Assembly: GCA_016839605.1 (NCBI GenBank)
Contig: JAEOTX010000228.1
Location: forward strand, 1 to 36,240
Source: Candidatus Thorarchaeota archaeon
Lineage (GTDB): Archaea > Asgardarchaeota > Thorarchaeia > Thorarchaeales > Thorarchaeaceae
Direction of reading: 5' to 3'
DNA length: 36,240 nucleotides
Part shown: positions 23,301-32,488 of the stretch, one piece after another
Layout of the letters: every line of letters starts with the position of its first letter
Numbering within the stretch: the first letter of the stretch is position 1
Notes under the pieces: generated by a model
Told to the model about the DNA's origin: nothing
What the model saw: the letters and a program-made list of their open reading frames with translations, nothing else
Database searches by the model: none
Translations under genes and position numbers: made by a program

Positions 23301-23629
23301 TGTTGAACAAAATACATAGCATCGTCAGCAATCGACGAATCATCTACGAGCCCACAGAGGGTCGCGCACGCCTACTAGCTGATCCACAGGAGGGATGGGT
23401 TGGATTTGTCGACACTAATAGTGGCGAAGTTCTTGGAGGGATATCGACACTTAAGACAAAGACCAGTCTTCATGCACTCAATATTGGTCGCGATGCTCAG
23501 AGGTTGCTCACTCAAGTAACAGTGGGTCTTCATCCAAATGACGAAGCAACATTTTCTAGCTACTTCGTGATTCTGGAAGATGTGGAAAATCTTCCTCTTC
23601 TCAAGAATCTCGCAAAGGACATTCAATGA
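20327..23629 (+). CDS. GNAT acetyltransferase fused to a large beta-sandwich protein
   Basis: 1100 residues. Residues about 10-160 are a GNAT domain: VGLLGVNPAFQGKGYGKAM (90-108) carries the acetyl-CoA pyrophosphate loop QGKGYG, and LYKRVGY (138-144) is the C-terminal motif. The remaining 900 residues are beta-rich with repeated Ig-like stretches (for example EYPFELTVINGGNKEL, SLSPGESKTISLGFRNNTEE). Around residues 480-600 and 850-1080 are aromatic, carbohydrate-mutarotase-like stretches (GWFLLPELGYPFPSEGGEWDRKDF; GPFIWWDRYFSGLNPWIQAWGVWDWES). There is no signal peptide or span, so it should be cytosolic. The start has GGAGG seven bases upstream. The order suggests an enzyme acetylating a sugar-containing or peptide ligand bound by the body. 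I know of no described protein with this layout. Confidence 0.8.
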   Translation: MSSRHTKDKVRDFELTEEDAARLAECLTSFNDSDSWPGGFNQGNPFSADDVLEFKQKTDDIRVIVAYEGERIVGHCDVCQHNQDLEAAYVGLLGVNPAFQGKGYGKAMLIEAAETAAKAGLRRIDLHTWAGNLKAVPLYKRVGYMWFPNTRVLMESHIPGILNNPIFQDFFERYYWYDAFKPDIKQEPDELVEEGIGIFKYHFEGDNGDAIDVIIDKEAKGICGFSLTFDGATISAKVAPETHTGYIAVGEYPFELTVINGGNKELAFSATAAPSENFIVKMDDDFSGVLSPGEEKSLRGTYAISNAAKHIDRETNPDDKVKTQVEWLLSLGESSTKLYSGLIPVAAISLSLGPAYPCLSPGESKTISLGFRNNTEELITGAIELAAPTNQDLGVEMVEFTLSAHEHAEQALSIVANAVDAADVISIRASVYVGVEDERNLVAERVITVPIIGAAGAIAYVAINDRIVIENDQLRASMSSKPPMYFREIKNKITGEEASGWFLLPELGYPFPSEGGEWDRKDFDVNIANRMEHAQIELEGDSTDRPGIKYRITHRLHPGRGYIETSVFLENIGTETYDNLGVRASGWVRYDVPELYVPLRGRLYLLESAEWTGDGQLPRKPKEYHEQWIAARNLSQGSVLGFIFDSEDIAAIRPRRSGFTSIEYKLPTLSPEESTEKVVLRLVMNSGSWQDVRALWARLNGISIDGLESYNLRSDLEVSIVPSGTDPHPLDGSPIFIDSAKSNELELGIHVIHETPIDVDVKVRMPEGLLVNGKQELELETANVGIDKPLKKTVTVDTEHLDDWFRSNGEIELKFGSRITRLHLSAVVYNSKIKVENKKEEIEGKRLHSLLSGGYQIAVSPDYAGSLVRFGKDGQSVFHDNFPKSGPFIWWDRYFSGLNPWIQAWGVWDWESAFWKETWAVSEKEIGPWRGFEMTTALKHSPGLKGMEFSARFMILPGVPLVHAHMTAKNLSGQWKRFNYGLRGTARPGGQVLNKIHSIVSNRRIIYEPTEGRARLLADPQEGWVGFVDTNSGEVLGGISTLKTKTSLHALNIGRDAQRLLTQVTVGLHPNDEATFSSYFVILEDVENLPLLKNLAKDIQ

Positions 23630-23633
23630 CGAA

Positions 23634-24902
23634 TCACGCTGAAGGTAGTCGCTTAGCTCTTGCATTGCATTCTGCGGATTTCACCTCATCACCTGCTTCC
23701 AGGTATAGTGATGAGGCAATCTGCCAGGTTCTCCTAGCCTCAGGTGCTCGATGCAGCTTCTCCAAGCATAATGCTCTGAAATAGAGATGCTCTGGATTAC
23801 TTGGGTCTACCGAAAAAGCAGCGTCGAAGTCAGAGAGAGCCTCCTCGAACCTATTCTGATTGAAGTATACAATTCCTCGACTGTGTGCCACTTCAGGTTT
23901 CTCTGAGGACAAGGCCAATGCGGTATTGTAGTACTCCAATGCCGTAGACTCATCATTCATCAAGAGTAGAACATTCCCGCTCTTCACCCACGCATCTATG
24001 CATTCAGGATCCGCATTGATTGCCTTGGAATATGCATTCATTGCCTCCTTGTATGACCTCATCAGCTTATGGACATCGCCTTTGCGCATCCAGAGGCTAG
24101 ACTCATCAAACTTCACGGTTACCGCTTTATCATAGTAAAAGAGCGCTTGGTTGAAATCTTTCTCCTTGATAGACACATCACCCAGCAGCGCCATTGCGTA
24201 GGGTTGCTCTGGGTCTACATGAAGCGCTCTTACGAGAGCGCTCTCAGCTTCTTCTAGCTGTTCATTCTCATAGTAGATTGATCCTAGCTCCATGTATGCA
24301 GGAACAAATGCTTTCTCACTCTCAATCGCTCTCTTGAACCAAGTTATGGCTCCTTCAGTCTTCCCTCTCTTCTTGAAGTAGAGTCCCTTGGCCATCAATG
24401 CCCTCGCATTTTTTGATGATAACATGAGCGCCTTCTCAATGCTCTTCAGGCTCTCCTCGTAATCGCCCAACTCTGTCTGAGCCAATCCCATGTAGATCAG
24501 TGCACGAATATTCCTCTTGTCAACTGCTAGGGCGCTCCCAAAGCAACTCACAGCGTCACGGTATTCGCCAACAAGGTAGTAAGCCATTCCCATATGGACC
24601 CAAGCATTCGGCTGGTTGCTATCGAACCCGAGACACACTTCATAGTGCATTATTGCCTTGCCAAAGTCACCCTCCGACAGATGTAGGTCTGCGAGTCTGC
24701 GCAACACCCCTGGGACGCGTTTGTCCTCTTTCAGCGCTTCCAGTGCATTCTCGAGAAGGGTCTCCAGCTCCGTGAGTGCCTTCCGGTGTTTGGAGTGTAG
24801 AGCCTTGGGCCGGATGATCTCTGGTTCAATCTCCTCTGGAATCCCCACTGCCAGGAGTTTCTCCGCGATTGACCCGAACAGGTCTTCCGGCTGTCTAGAC
24901 AT
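23634..24902 (-). CDS. Tetratricopeptide repeat protein
   Basis: 422 residues with roughly ten TPR units in tandem, each with the W/L/G/Y/A/P pattern, for example NAWVHMGMAYYLVGEYRDAVSCFGSAL and EVAHSRGIVYFNQNRFEEALSDFDAAF. It has no signal peptide or span. The start chosen is ATG 24902, with GGGGAAG a few bases upstream; the longer reading begins at TTG 24959 without one. It is the last gene of the long minus-strand operon (64 bp after the YhhN-like gene), so it is likely a cytosolic scaffold for the surface and ABC components. It converges with the GNAT fusion gene (4 bp between stops). Confidence 0.85.
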   Translation of the reverse strand: MSRQPEDLFGSIAEKLLAVGIPEEIEPEIIRPKALHSKHRKALTELETLLENALEALKEDKRVPGVLRRLADLHLSEGDFGKAIMHYEVCLGFDSNQPNAWVHMGMAYYLVGEYRDAVSCFGSALAVDKRNIRALIYMGLAQTELGDYEESLKSIEKALMLSSKNARALMAKGLYFKKRGKTEGAITWFKRAIESEKAFVPAYMELGSIYYENEQLEEAESALVRALHVDPEQPYAMALLGDVSIKEKDFNQALFYYDKAVTVKFDESSLWMRKGDVHKLMRSYKEAMNAYSKAINADPECIDAWVKSGNVLLLMNDESTALEYYNTALALSSEKPEVAHSRGIVYFNQNRFEEALSDFDAAFSVDPSNPEHLYFRALCLEKLHRAPEARRTWQIASSLYLEAGDEVKSAECNARAKRLPSA

Positions 24903-24965
24903 GACTTCCCCACAGTCCTTTGTGTAAACGGGCGGCGAGTCTCTTATCAACCTATGCAACAGCTT

Positions 24966-25736
24966 TCAAATCACGTAGACATATGCACTGAGCGTTAGCA
25001 GGAAAATTGCCAGATAGTAGGTTGGCATGATGTACAGTTCGTGATGTGATATCTTCTGACGAAACGCATTGATCCCAATCAGTGAGTCTGATATGATGAA
25101 GAAGACTGCGCCGATAGCCGGGATGAATCCGAGAGGATTATTCGTTGTGAGCCATAGTAGTAAGGATGTACTCACCGTCGCTGAAATCAGTAGGAAATAC
25201 ACTGACCCGGCTCGTAGAATGAACGGAGGTACTTCAGGACCTGTTGATTGAAGGGACCTTATTAGCATGAAGACATAGACCACCATGACCGCCATGCATA
25301 CAATGGACACTGCCATCGGGAGAGTCGTCAGACCAGCAACGCTAGCATGCCAAAGAAAGTCTACATTGTATATTATATGGGCAATGAGAAACATGCCTAT
25401 CCCAGGGACTAGGCCCACCTCCATCGCAACATCTCCGAACATGCAAAACACCATTGCAGCAGCAAGCACTATGTAGAACAGTGTTAGAGATGACGGAGTG
25501 AGCAGGATGTATACCACGCTTATCAAAGCCGGAGAAAGCTTGATCGCCGTTGTCACAGAAACGAGGTTTTCCTCACCCTCCGCTGATCTGTCTTGGAGTA
25601 TCGACGAAATAATCGCAATGACCCAGAACGCGGGAACGTAGACGAGAAGCGACATATCTACTCTTGGAGTTATTCCTCTCCTTAAGTCTGCTTGATTTCG
25701 GAGAGGCCTGTAACTGTTGATGATGTCCCATCTCAT
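24966..25736 (-). CDS. YhhN/TMEM86-family membrane protein (lysoplasmalogenase-like)
   Basis: 256 residues and about eight spans. Family hallmarks are TTAIKLSPAL (cf. K-P), FCMFGDVAMEVG (D102), GMFLIAHIIYNVDF (H120) and IPAIGAVFFIISDSLIGINAF (S216/D217). Known for the family: bacterial and animal members cleave the vinyl-ether bond of lysoplasmalogens; archaeal lipids have alkyl ethers and the archaeal activity is untested. ATG 25736 overlaps the stop of the giant repeat protein gene (ATGA). An internal ATG at 25655 (MSLLVYVPAF) would remove a 27-residue polar extension and is an alternative start. Location in an operon of surface proteins suggests a role in membrane lipid remodelling around the complex (inference). 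Confidence 0.8.
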   Translation of the reverse strand: MRWDIINSYRPLRNQADLRRGITPRVDMSLLVYVPAFWVIAIISSILQDRSAEGEENLVSVTTAIKLSPALISVVYILLTPSSLTLFYIVLAAAMVFCMFGDVAMEVGLVPGIGMFLIAHIIYNVDFLWHASVAGLTTLPMAVSIVCMAVMVVYVFMLIRSLQSTGPEVPPFILRAGSVYFLLISATVSTSLLLWLTTNNPLGFIPAIGAVFFIISDSLIGINAFRQKISHHELYIMPTYYLAIFLLTLSAYVYVI

Positions 25737-28700
25737 GCCACAATCTTGACTGGCTTCAGGTTCACTATCCTGTGCTCACCCTCTATACTGTCATACTCGA
25801 CCATGCCCACAAGCTCTCCCGCAGCACCTGGCTGAAGCTCGAATTCCACCTCGATTACTGTTACATCGCCAGGATCCACAGTGCCTGCCGCCACGCTCTG
25901 TATCGTGTCAGTGAGGTCAGGTATGCCTAGCACCACTTGCACATTGGTCATTGGATTTGCAGAGTCGTTCCGTACAGCTACTCCGAACACCACTTTGCCA
26001 TCACGAATCTTGTATTCCACAGCAACATCCATTCCTGGCTCCAATCCGGGACTGGCAGGCTCTGCTGTAGTCACAAAGGCCTCGGGCTTGTATTTGCGCC
26101 TGACTCGACGATAGACCACAACAGCGATTCCTACTACCAGAATCAGTCCTGCGAATGGGACCACCCAGTGGGTCCTTGGATTGAAGTCCAGTGGGTCCAT
26201 GATGCCGTCTTCATCCGTGTCCGCATCGAGCGGCGAAGTTCCGTGAATCGCCACTTCCTCGTAATCCGTCCAGCCGTCTCTATCTGTGTCTTCGTGCAGA
26301 AGGTCAGTGCCGTAGGTGAGATACTCTAATCCATCAGATAATAGATCGAAGTCCGTGTCATTGGACAGAGGATTGCTGCCTAGCAGCTCCACTTCAAGCC
26401 CGTCGAAAAGCGAGTCTTGATCCGTGTCTGCGACATTTGGATCTGTGAAATACAGGAAGATCTCTTCATAATCGGTCAAGGTGTCCTTATCCACATCCGC
26501 TTCTGTTGGGTCTGAAAAGTACACCATCACCTCGTCGAAGTCCAAAACCATATCGTCGTCTGTGTCGTTTCTTGTAGCTGAGGTCATGTATACAAATAAC
26601 TCGTCGCGGTCTCCGAGCATATCCTGATCTGTGTCATTTGAGAGCGGCGAGGTGCCGTAGATATTGTATTCTGCCCCGTCGAGCAGTAAATCAAAATCGC
26701 TGTCCGGATTCAATGGGTCCGTGCCTAGCGTGATTTCAAGCCCATCGTCTATATCGTCGTTGTCAGAATCTGGGTCTCCCGGGAGGGTTCCGTAAATCCT
26801 TAACTCATCCAGATTACTCAAAGAGTCACCATCACTGTCAAAGGCAGAGTCTAGGATGCCAGGGTTGGTCATGTTGGTCGTAGGGTCTGTTCCGGTAAGC
26901 ATCACTTCTTCGAAGTCACTGAGCGAATCGAGATCGGTATCGTTTGTCAGGGGCGAGGAGCCATAATCATTGACCTCTGCGGCGTCGTCTAGTAGATCAA
27001 GATCAGTATCTTCAGAGAGTGGATTCGTGAAGTAGTCCTCCACCTCTTCTCTGTCCGTCAACGTATCTCGATCTGTGTCTTGGTGGCGAGGGTCGGTGAA
27101 CCAGATGTGGACCTCGTCGCCATTTGTGAGTTCGTCATTGTCTTCATCATCATTGAGGTCTGAAACGCCATCATCGTTCGAGTCTCGGTCTCGTGGGTCT
27201 GTCTCTGTCAGGACACACTCCTCGTAGTTCGTAAGGAGGTCTCGGTCTTCGTCATCGTTGCCATCGATAATGGAGTCTGAATCCGAGTCATTATTTCGTG
27301 GCGACGTAAGTGTCAACAGAATCTCCTGAATATTCGTTAGCAAGTCATTGTCCATGTCCCAGTCTGCATCTGACGTACCATCGCCCAGTGTGCTGTATTC
27401 TAGCGGGTCTGTCAGTGTGATGTTGTTCTCATGATAATCTGTCAATTCGTCGAGATCGGAATCCTCCTCAAGTGGGTTGGTGCCTATGACGACTTCCTGA
27501 TAATCCGTGAGCAAATCAAAATCACTGTCTTTCTCGAGTGGATCGGTGTTGTATACGTACAATTCGTCTCCGTCGAGCAATAGGTCATCGTCGCTATCCG
27601 GATCTAGTGCGTCGGTCTCAAACACCTTGATCTCATCGTAGTCACTAACGAAATCTGAGTCTGTGTCGCTGGAGTTCAGCAGGGTGTGCCATGTGAGGGC
27701 TTCCTCTCCGTCCTCAAGTAAATCGTTGTCAGTGTCCTTTCGGTTTGGATTGCTGGACCAGATGAAAAGCTCATCCCAATCGCTCAATAGATCGTCATCT
27801 GAATCCATAGACAGGGGATCCGTGAGGCTAACGAATATCTCGTACCCATCTCCCAAGAAATCTGAATCTGTGTCAAACAGCGTACAGTTTGTCTGGTATC
27901 GATATATCTCGTCAGCGTTGCCGACGCCATCACCATCCAAGTCGTCAAGGTCGTCTGGAATGAGATCTCCGTCTGTATCCCAAAGTGTTGGGTCTGTGTG
28001 GCTGTTGGATATTTCATCGTTATCTGCGATGTTATCTGAATCGGTGTCTGCCATGATTGGCGATGTGCCATACACGTGTAGTTCATCGTAGTCACTTAGC
28101 GTATCAAAGTCAGAATCCGCATTCTCAGGATCTGTGCCTTCGTCTATCTCTTCCTTGTCCAGTACGCCATCCTCATCAGCATCTGCATTCAAGGGATTGG
28201 TGCCATGGATGTGATATTCTGCATAATCTGACAACAAATCTGAATCTGTGTCATTCAACAAGGGATCTGTGCCCACAATTAGAATCTCATCTCTATCACT
28301 AAGCAAGTCATTATCAGAATCCCAGTCGTTGGGGTCTGTTCCGTACTCATTGACCTCTGTGCCGTCAGCAAGTTGATCTCCGTCGCTATCCCAGTCAGTC
28401 GGATTGGTAAGTGACACGTAGATCTCATAATAATCAGATAATTCGTCTGCGTCACTGTCGCTTCCTGTTGGATCTGTGCCATAGACCATGTACTCTAGGT
28501 AATCTGAGATGGAATCGTCGTCAGTATCCCGATCTGTCAAGCTTGAACCAGCGAGCATTGCTTCTGTCCAATCGTCGAGTCCATCGAAATCTGTGTCTGG
28601 GTTGGTTGCGTTCGAATGATACGCGTAGATCTCAAGCCCGGAGGAGAGCCCGTCTCCGTCGTGGTCAAGGTCATAGTCTGAAGTGCCATTGAGATATGTG

Positions 28701-31700
28701 CTCCATCGTGTGGCATTGGTGCCTAGAATCTCAATCTCGATGTAGTCATCCAATTGATCTCCATCAGTGTCCTGGGCAGTAGCGTTAGTACCATAACGTA
28801 TTAGCTCATCGTAGTCATTCAGCTGGTCGCCGTCTGTATCTGCATTCAATGGGTCTGAGTTGTAAACAAATATCTCATCACCGTCGAAGACACCGTCATC
28901 ATCTGAATCTAGGTCTCCAGGGTTAGTGTCGTACATATATATCTCATCGCCATTCGTCACCCCGTCACCATCTGAGTCTACCACATAGTCGCTGTGAGTG
29001 CCATTAGTCATGACGAGTGTTGGATCTGTAAGGGTCACGTTGACCTCCACAAGGTCATCCAGAAGGTCACCGTCGGTATCGTTGAGCAGCGGTGATGTAC
29101 CATAGTCGTCAACCTCCTCACCATCTAGAAGGCCATCTTCATCAGTGTCCTCCTTCAATGGATGTGCTCCCTCATCGTACTCGCGGCCATCATTTAGCCC
29201 ATCTCCGTCCGTGTCTGCGTTGTTGGGGTCGGTTTCATCAGGATCGATGACACCGTCAGCATCAACATCCTCTCCGCGTTCCCCAAGATGGGGCTCATAG
29301 ATGCCGTTCGCGATGAGGTCCTCCCAACCATCCCATAGTGAGTCTCCATCAGTGTCTACATCTGTGGCATTAAGGCCGCTGCTGATTTCAATCCCGTCGC
29401 GAATCTGGTCCCCGTCGGTGTCCCATAGAGTCACGTCTGTGTTATAGATGCGCAGTTCCTCCAGGTTTGTGAGACCATCATTATCGAGGTCATCCTCTCC
29501 GTCCAATATTCCATCGTCGTCATCATCATTGTCATTCGGATCAGTATGGGTTTCCAGGACTTCTTCTGAGTCTGTCAGTTGATCATTGTCAGAGTCTGCA
29601 TCAAGCGGGTCAGTACCCCACAAGAATTCCTCGAAGTGTGTGAGGTCATCGCCATCATCGTCCTCATCCCCATCGAGAGTACCATCATCATCAGAGTCGT
29701 TATAGAGCGGGTCTGTTTCGCTCAGGAACACCTCAAAGTAGTTGGGTAGCAAGTCAGAATCTCCATCATAGTCTCCATCTCTTACTGTTCCAAATGTAGT
29801 TGCATCCAAGGGGGCCGTCTGCGTGACATAGAGCTCTATTCCATTTGGAAGGCCATCCTCGTCGAAGTCCTCATCATAGTCACTGATGGTGTCATCATCA
29901 GAGTCATCATCATTGGGATCCGTGCCGAGGATGTTCACTTCATCACCGTCTTTGACCCCATCATCGTCGGTGTCAGGCTCTCTTGGAAGTGTGTTGGTCA
30001 CGGTGAGCTCTTGGATATTGGTCAACCCATCAAGGTCGGAATCTTCTAAATCGTCATTTGTGGTATCACCATCAGAATCTGGGTTGTTCGGATGTGTCCG
30101 AGTGAGGTAGATTTCCTCACCGTTGCTCAAGTTGTCAGAGTCGAGGTCGTAATCATAATCGTTTATCGTGACATGGAACGTGTTGGCATTAGTAGGGTCG
30201 AACCCATCCCCTAGATAGGTTACTTCATCGGGATCCAGAATGCCATCAAAGTCTGTGTCCACGTTCGTTGCATTTGTCCCATATGTGATGACTTCAAGCC
30301 CATCGTCTAGCCCGTCTCCGTCCGTGTCCGCAAGAGTGGCATTAGTGAAGTGGACATTGATCTCATCGAAATCGCTTAGCAGGTCGAGGTCTGTGTCTGC
30401 CGAATTCGGGTCTGTCTTGTGGATATTTACCTCAGCACCATCTGTAAGAAGGTCAGAATCAGAGTCAGGGTTCAACGGGTCGGTGTTGTGGATGTTTATC
30501 TCATCTGCGTCTTCAAGATTATCGTCATCTGAATCTGCATCGGTCACATTAGTGCCATAGATGACAAACTCCTCGTAGTCGTTGAGTGTGTCATCGTCGC
30601 TATCCGCATCATAGGGTAGAGAGCCCACCACCATGACTTCATCCCAATCGCTAAGATTGTCATCGTCGGTATCGGTGTCAGTTGGGGAGGACTTGTGTAT
30701 CTTCACCTCGTCGCCGTCCAGGAGGCCATCGTCGTCGCTATCGGGGTCAAGCGGGTCTGCTCCAACGTCCAGTTCCTTCCAGTTAGCGAGAGTGTCTGCA
30801 TCCTCGTCATCGTAGTAGTCGCTAGTGCCATCATTGTCGGAGTCGACATCATTGGGGTCGGTTTCAGTCGACCGAACCTCTTCCAAGTTATTCAGGCCGT
30901 CACCGTCATTGTCATCAAAGCCATCGTTGATGTCATTGTCATTGGAATCTGGCTCTGTGGGATCTGTGAGGGTGATGTTGTTCTCTTCGTAATCAGTGAG
31001 AAAGTCATTGTCACTGTCTGCATCGTTCGGGTCGGTTCCTAGGTAAATCTCCTGCCAATCAGTAAGGTCATCGTCGTCGGAATCTGCATCGTTGGGGTCA
31101 GTTGCATGAGTGAATATCTCAGCGAAGTCTCCAAGCTGGTCAGAGTCGGAATCTGGCGAAAGAGGATTTGTTTCGTAATCGAGAACCTCGTCGCCGTCGT
31201 CAATGTTGTCGTTGTCTGTGTCAGCATCGTTGATCAGGGTGCCCTCAATGAGTGTTTCACGTGCATCTGCGAGTCGGTCCTTGTCCTGATCCATGCCGTA
31301 GCATGCCACTTGGCCGAAGTCATTACCAGCGGCAAATTCGTCTCTGCCGTTGTTGTCTAGGTCACCATAGTGCATGGCACCAGAGAATAGGGGCACACCA
31401 GTCTCGGAAATAAGGTGCCCAGTTGCATTGTATAGAGTGAGAGTCCCATCGCCGCTTCCTGCAAGAACTTGGTCATTTGCCAAGCCGCCCACATCCAAGA
31501 ACTCGATATCCACAACCTGTCCGCCCAGACTCTTGTTCCAGAGGAGCGTTCCTGTATTGTCAAGGACTCGTAGTTCATCTGCTGAAGTGCCGATTGCTAT
31601 CTCCGCGGTTGCTCCGCCGATGATGTCTGCGACTTCAAGAGCGGTTATACCTCCAGAGACCTCGCGAGAGTACTGGAACGTTCCTGCAGTGTTATAGACC

Positions 31701-32488
31701 CAGAGCGTGCCATTTGAAGCACCGAAAAGGACCTCGTCTTCTCCTGCGCCGTTGATGTTGCCTGTATCCACGACTCTGATTGGCGATAGTCCTGTTACCT
31801 CGAACATGACTCCTCCACCGTTGTCAAGCAGAGAAAACCTGCCCAGCTCGGAACCAGCTAGAATCTCATCGCTCGCATCGGGGTCGATATCAGCCGCAGC
31901 AACAACCCTGACCTGCCCGTTGCTCGGATGGCTCCAGAGCTCACTTCCAGATACATCATAGGCGTATACTCGATTGTCGTCACAACCTGCAACGATTTCA
32001 TCTAATGAGTCGCCGTCTACATCGGCACCAACTACTGTGCGGACTGCATTGGGCAAGGAGACATCAGTGAGGATGTTCTGGCCCGAATCGATGACTAATA
32101 TGCCGTTGCTGGTCCCAATAAGTAACTCCATCACACTGCCGGCGTTAGTGGCCAGAGAGACCATTGCATAAGGCGTCACTGTGATGTTCAACCGCCAGAG
32201 TAGCGTGCTGTCTGAATCAAAGAGGTACAATGTGCCATTCTCTGTGGCTACAGCGACCTCATCAAGAGCGTCACCATCGAAGTTATCGACGACGACATCG
32301 ACTATCTGGGAACCTGTGCCTTCTGTCCATACTGTCGAGACGTCAAACGGCGTGAGGTCCGAGAGTGCTGCCGAGCCTCCCTCTGGTAATATCGTGGTGG
32401 GATGTAGCGACGGGTTTCCTGCTGCCGTCGATAGCCCTGCCAGAACAAACACAAATGCCAGTGCCAAGAGAATATGTCTGTGTCTCAT
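25733..32488 (-). CDS. Giant surface protein: beta-propeller head, about 70 calcium-binding type 3 repeats, membrane anchor
   Basis: 2251 residues. A signal peptide (1-22, LLALAFVFVLAGLSTAAG) is followed by a beta-propeller of FG-GAP/PQQ-like blades (about 45-395, with repeats like VVVDNFDGDALDEVAVATENGTLYLFD). Residues about 400-2100 are thrombospondin type 3-like repeats of about 23-24 residues (D(S/T)DxDxLxDxxE...GT(D/N)P), each with a calcium-binding Asp cluster. A C-terminal span (2108-2126, VVPFAGLILVVGIAVVVYRR) leads to a cytoplasmic beta-sandwich-like domain of about 120 residues. The stalk is rich in N-x-S/T sequons. It could extend a ligand-binding head tens of nanometres from the cell (inference). 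Its start overlaps the ABC ATPase stop and its stop overlaps the YhhN-like start (both ATGA); GGAGAG is its ribosome-binding site. Confidence 0.9.
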   Translation of the reverse strand: MRHRHILLALAFVFVLAGLSTAAGNPSLHPTTILPEGGSAALSDLTPFDVSTVWTEGTGSQIVDVVVDNFDGDALDEVAVATENGTLYLFDSDSTLLWRLNITVTPYAMVSLATNAGSVMELLIGTSNGILVIDSGQNILTDVSLPNAVRTVVGADVDGDSLDEIVAGCDDNRVYAYDVSGSELWSHPSNGQVRVVAAADIDPDASDEILAGSELGRFSLLDNGGGVMFEVTGLSPIRVVDTGNINGAGEDEVLFGASNGTLWVYNTAGTFQYSREVSGGITALEVADIIGGATAEIAIGTSADELRVLDNTGTLLWNKSLGGQVVDIEFLDVGGLANDQVLAGSGDGTLTLYNATGHLISETGVPLFSGAMHYGDLDNNGRDEFAAGNDFGQVACYGMDQDKDRLADARETLIEGTLINDADTDNDNIDDGDEVLDYETNPLSPDSDSDQLGDFAEIFTHATDPNDADSDDDDLTDWQEIYLGTDPNDADSDNDFLTDYEENNITLTDPTEPDSNDNDINDGFDDNDGDGLNNLEEVRSTETDPNDVDSDNDGTSDYYDDEDADTLANWKELDVGADPLDPDSDDDGLLDGDEVKIHKSSPTDTDTDDDNLSDWDEVMVVGSLPYDADSDDDTLNDYEEFVIYGTNVTDADSDDDNLEDADEINIHNTDPLNPDSDSDLLTDGAEVNIHKTDPNSADTDLDLLSDFDEINVHFTNATLADTDGDGLDDGLEVITYGTNATNVDTDFDGILDPDEVTYLGDGFDPTNANTFHVTINDYDYDLDSDNLSNGEEIYLTRTHPNNPDSDGDTTNDDLEDSDLDGLTNIQELTVTNTLPREPDTDDDGVKDGDEVNILGTDPNDDDSDDDTISDYDEDFDEDGLPNGIELYVTQTAPLDATTFGTVRDGDYDGDSDLLPNYFEVFLSETDPLYNDSDDDGTLDGDEDDDGDDLTHFEEFLWGTDPLDADSDNDQLTDSEEVLETHTDPNDNDDDDDGILDGEDDLDNDGLTNLEELRIYNTDVTLWDTDGDQIRDGIEISSGLNATDVDTDGDSLWDGWEDLIANGIYEPHLGERGEDVDADGVIDPDETDPNNADTDGDGLNDGREYDEGAHPLKEDTDEDGLLDGEEVDDYGTSPLLNDTDGDLLDDLVEVNVTLTDPTLVMTNGTHSDYVVDSDGDGVTNGDEIYMYDTNPGDLDSDDDGVFDGDEIFVYNSDPLNADTDGDQLNDYDELIRYGTNATAQDTDGDQLDDYIEIEILGTNATRWSTYLNGTSDYDLDHDGDGLSSGLEIYAYHSNATNPDTDFDGLDDWTEAMLAGSSLTDRDTDDDSISDYLEYMVYGTDPTGSDSDADELSDYYEIYVSLTNPTDWDSDGDQLADGTEVNEYGTDPNDWDSDNDLLSDRDEILIVGTDPLLNDTDSDLLSDYAEYHIHGTNPLNADADEDGVLDKEEIDEGTDPENADSDFDTLSDYDELHVYGTSPIMADTDSDNIADNDEISNSHTDPTLWDTDGDLIPDDLDDLDGDGVGNADEIYRYQTNCTLFDTDSDFLGDGYEIFVSLTDPLSMDSDDDLLSDWDELFIWSSNPNRKDTDNDLLEDGEEALTWHTLLNSSDTDSDFVSDYDEIKVFETDALDPDSDDDLLLDGDELYVYNTDPLEKDSDFDLLTDYQEVVIGTNPLEEDSDLDELTDYHENNITLTDPLEYSTLGDGTSDADWDMDNDLLTNIQEILLTLTSPRNNDSDSDSIIDGNDDEDRDLLTNYEECVLTETDPRDRDSNDDGVSDLNDDEDNDELTNGDEVHIWFTDPRHQDTDRDTLTDREEVEDYFTNPLSEDTDLDLLDDAAEVNDYGSSPLTNDTDLDSLSDFEEVMLTGTDPTTNMTNPGILDSAFDSDGDSLSNLDELRIYGTLPGDPDSDNDDIDDGLEITLGTDPLNPDSDFDLLLDGAEYNIYGTSPLSNDTDQDMLGDRDELFVYMTSATRNDTDDDMVLDFDEVMVYFSDPTEADVDKDTLTDYEEIFLYFTDPNVADTDQDSLFDGLEVELLGSNPLSNDTDFDLLSDGLEYLTYGTDLLHEDTDRDGWTDYEEVAIHGTSPLDADTDEDGIMDPLDFNPRTHWVVPFAGLILVVGIAVVVYRRVRRKYKPEAFVTTAEPASPGLEPGMDVAVEYKIRDGKVVFGVAVRNDSANPMTNVQVVLGIPDLTDTIQSVAAGTVDPGDVTVIEVEFELQPGAAGELVGMVEYDSIEGEHRIVNLKPVKIVA
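26191..31291 (-). repeat. DNA segment encoding about 70 diverged type 3 calcium-binding repeats
   Basis: About 5.1 kb in which a 69-72 bp unit (23-24 codons) recurs in one reading frame, with longer units where an extra Asp-rich DxDxDGLxN insert occurs. The unit is highly degenerate at DNA level (no identical long tracts), so this is an old array, probably stable to slippage. Antisense ORFs seen in this stretch are by-products of the Asp/Ser codon pattern. Confidence 0.9.

Noticed and set aside
27663..28091. Long plus-strand ORFs opposite the giant repeat protein (also near 29886, 30240, 30695, 31374 and 32181)
   Set aside because: They are Ser/Val-rich shadows created by Asp/Ser/Leu codons in the opposite strand. 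They lack ribosome-binding sites and family signatures, and lie entirely within a well-supported coding frame.
26191..31291. Possible CRISPR or tandem-repeat array
   Set aside because: The units are in-frame protein repeats with degenerate DNA sequence; there are no identical repeats separated by unique spacers.
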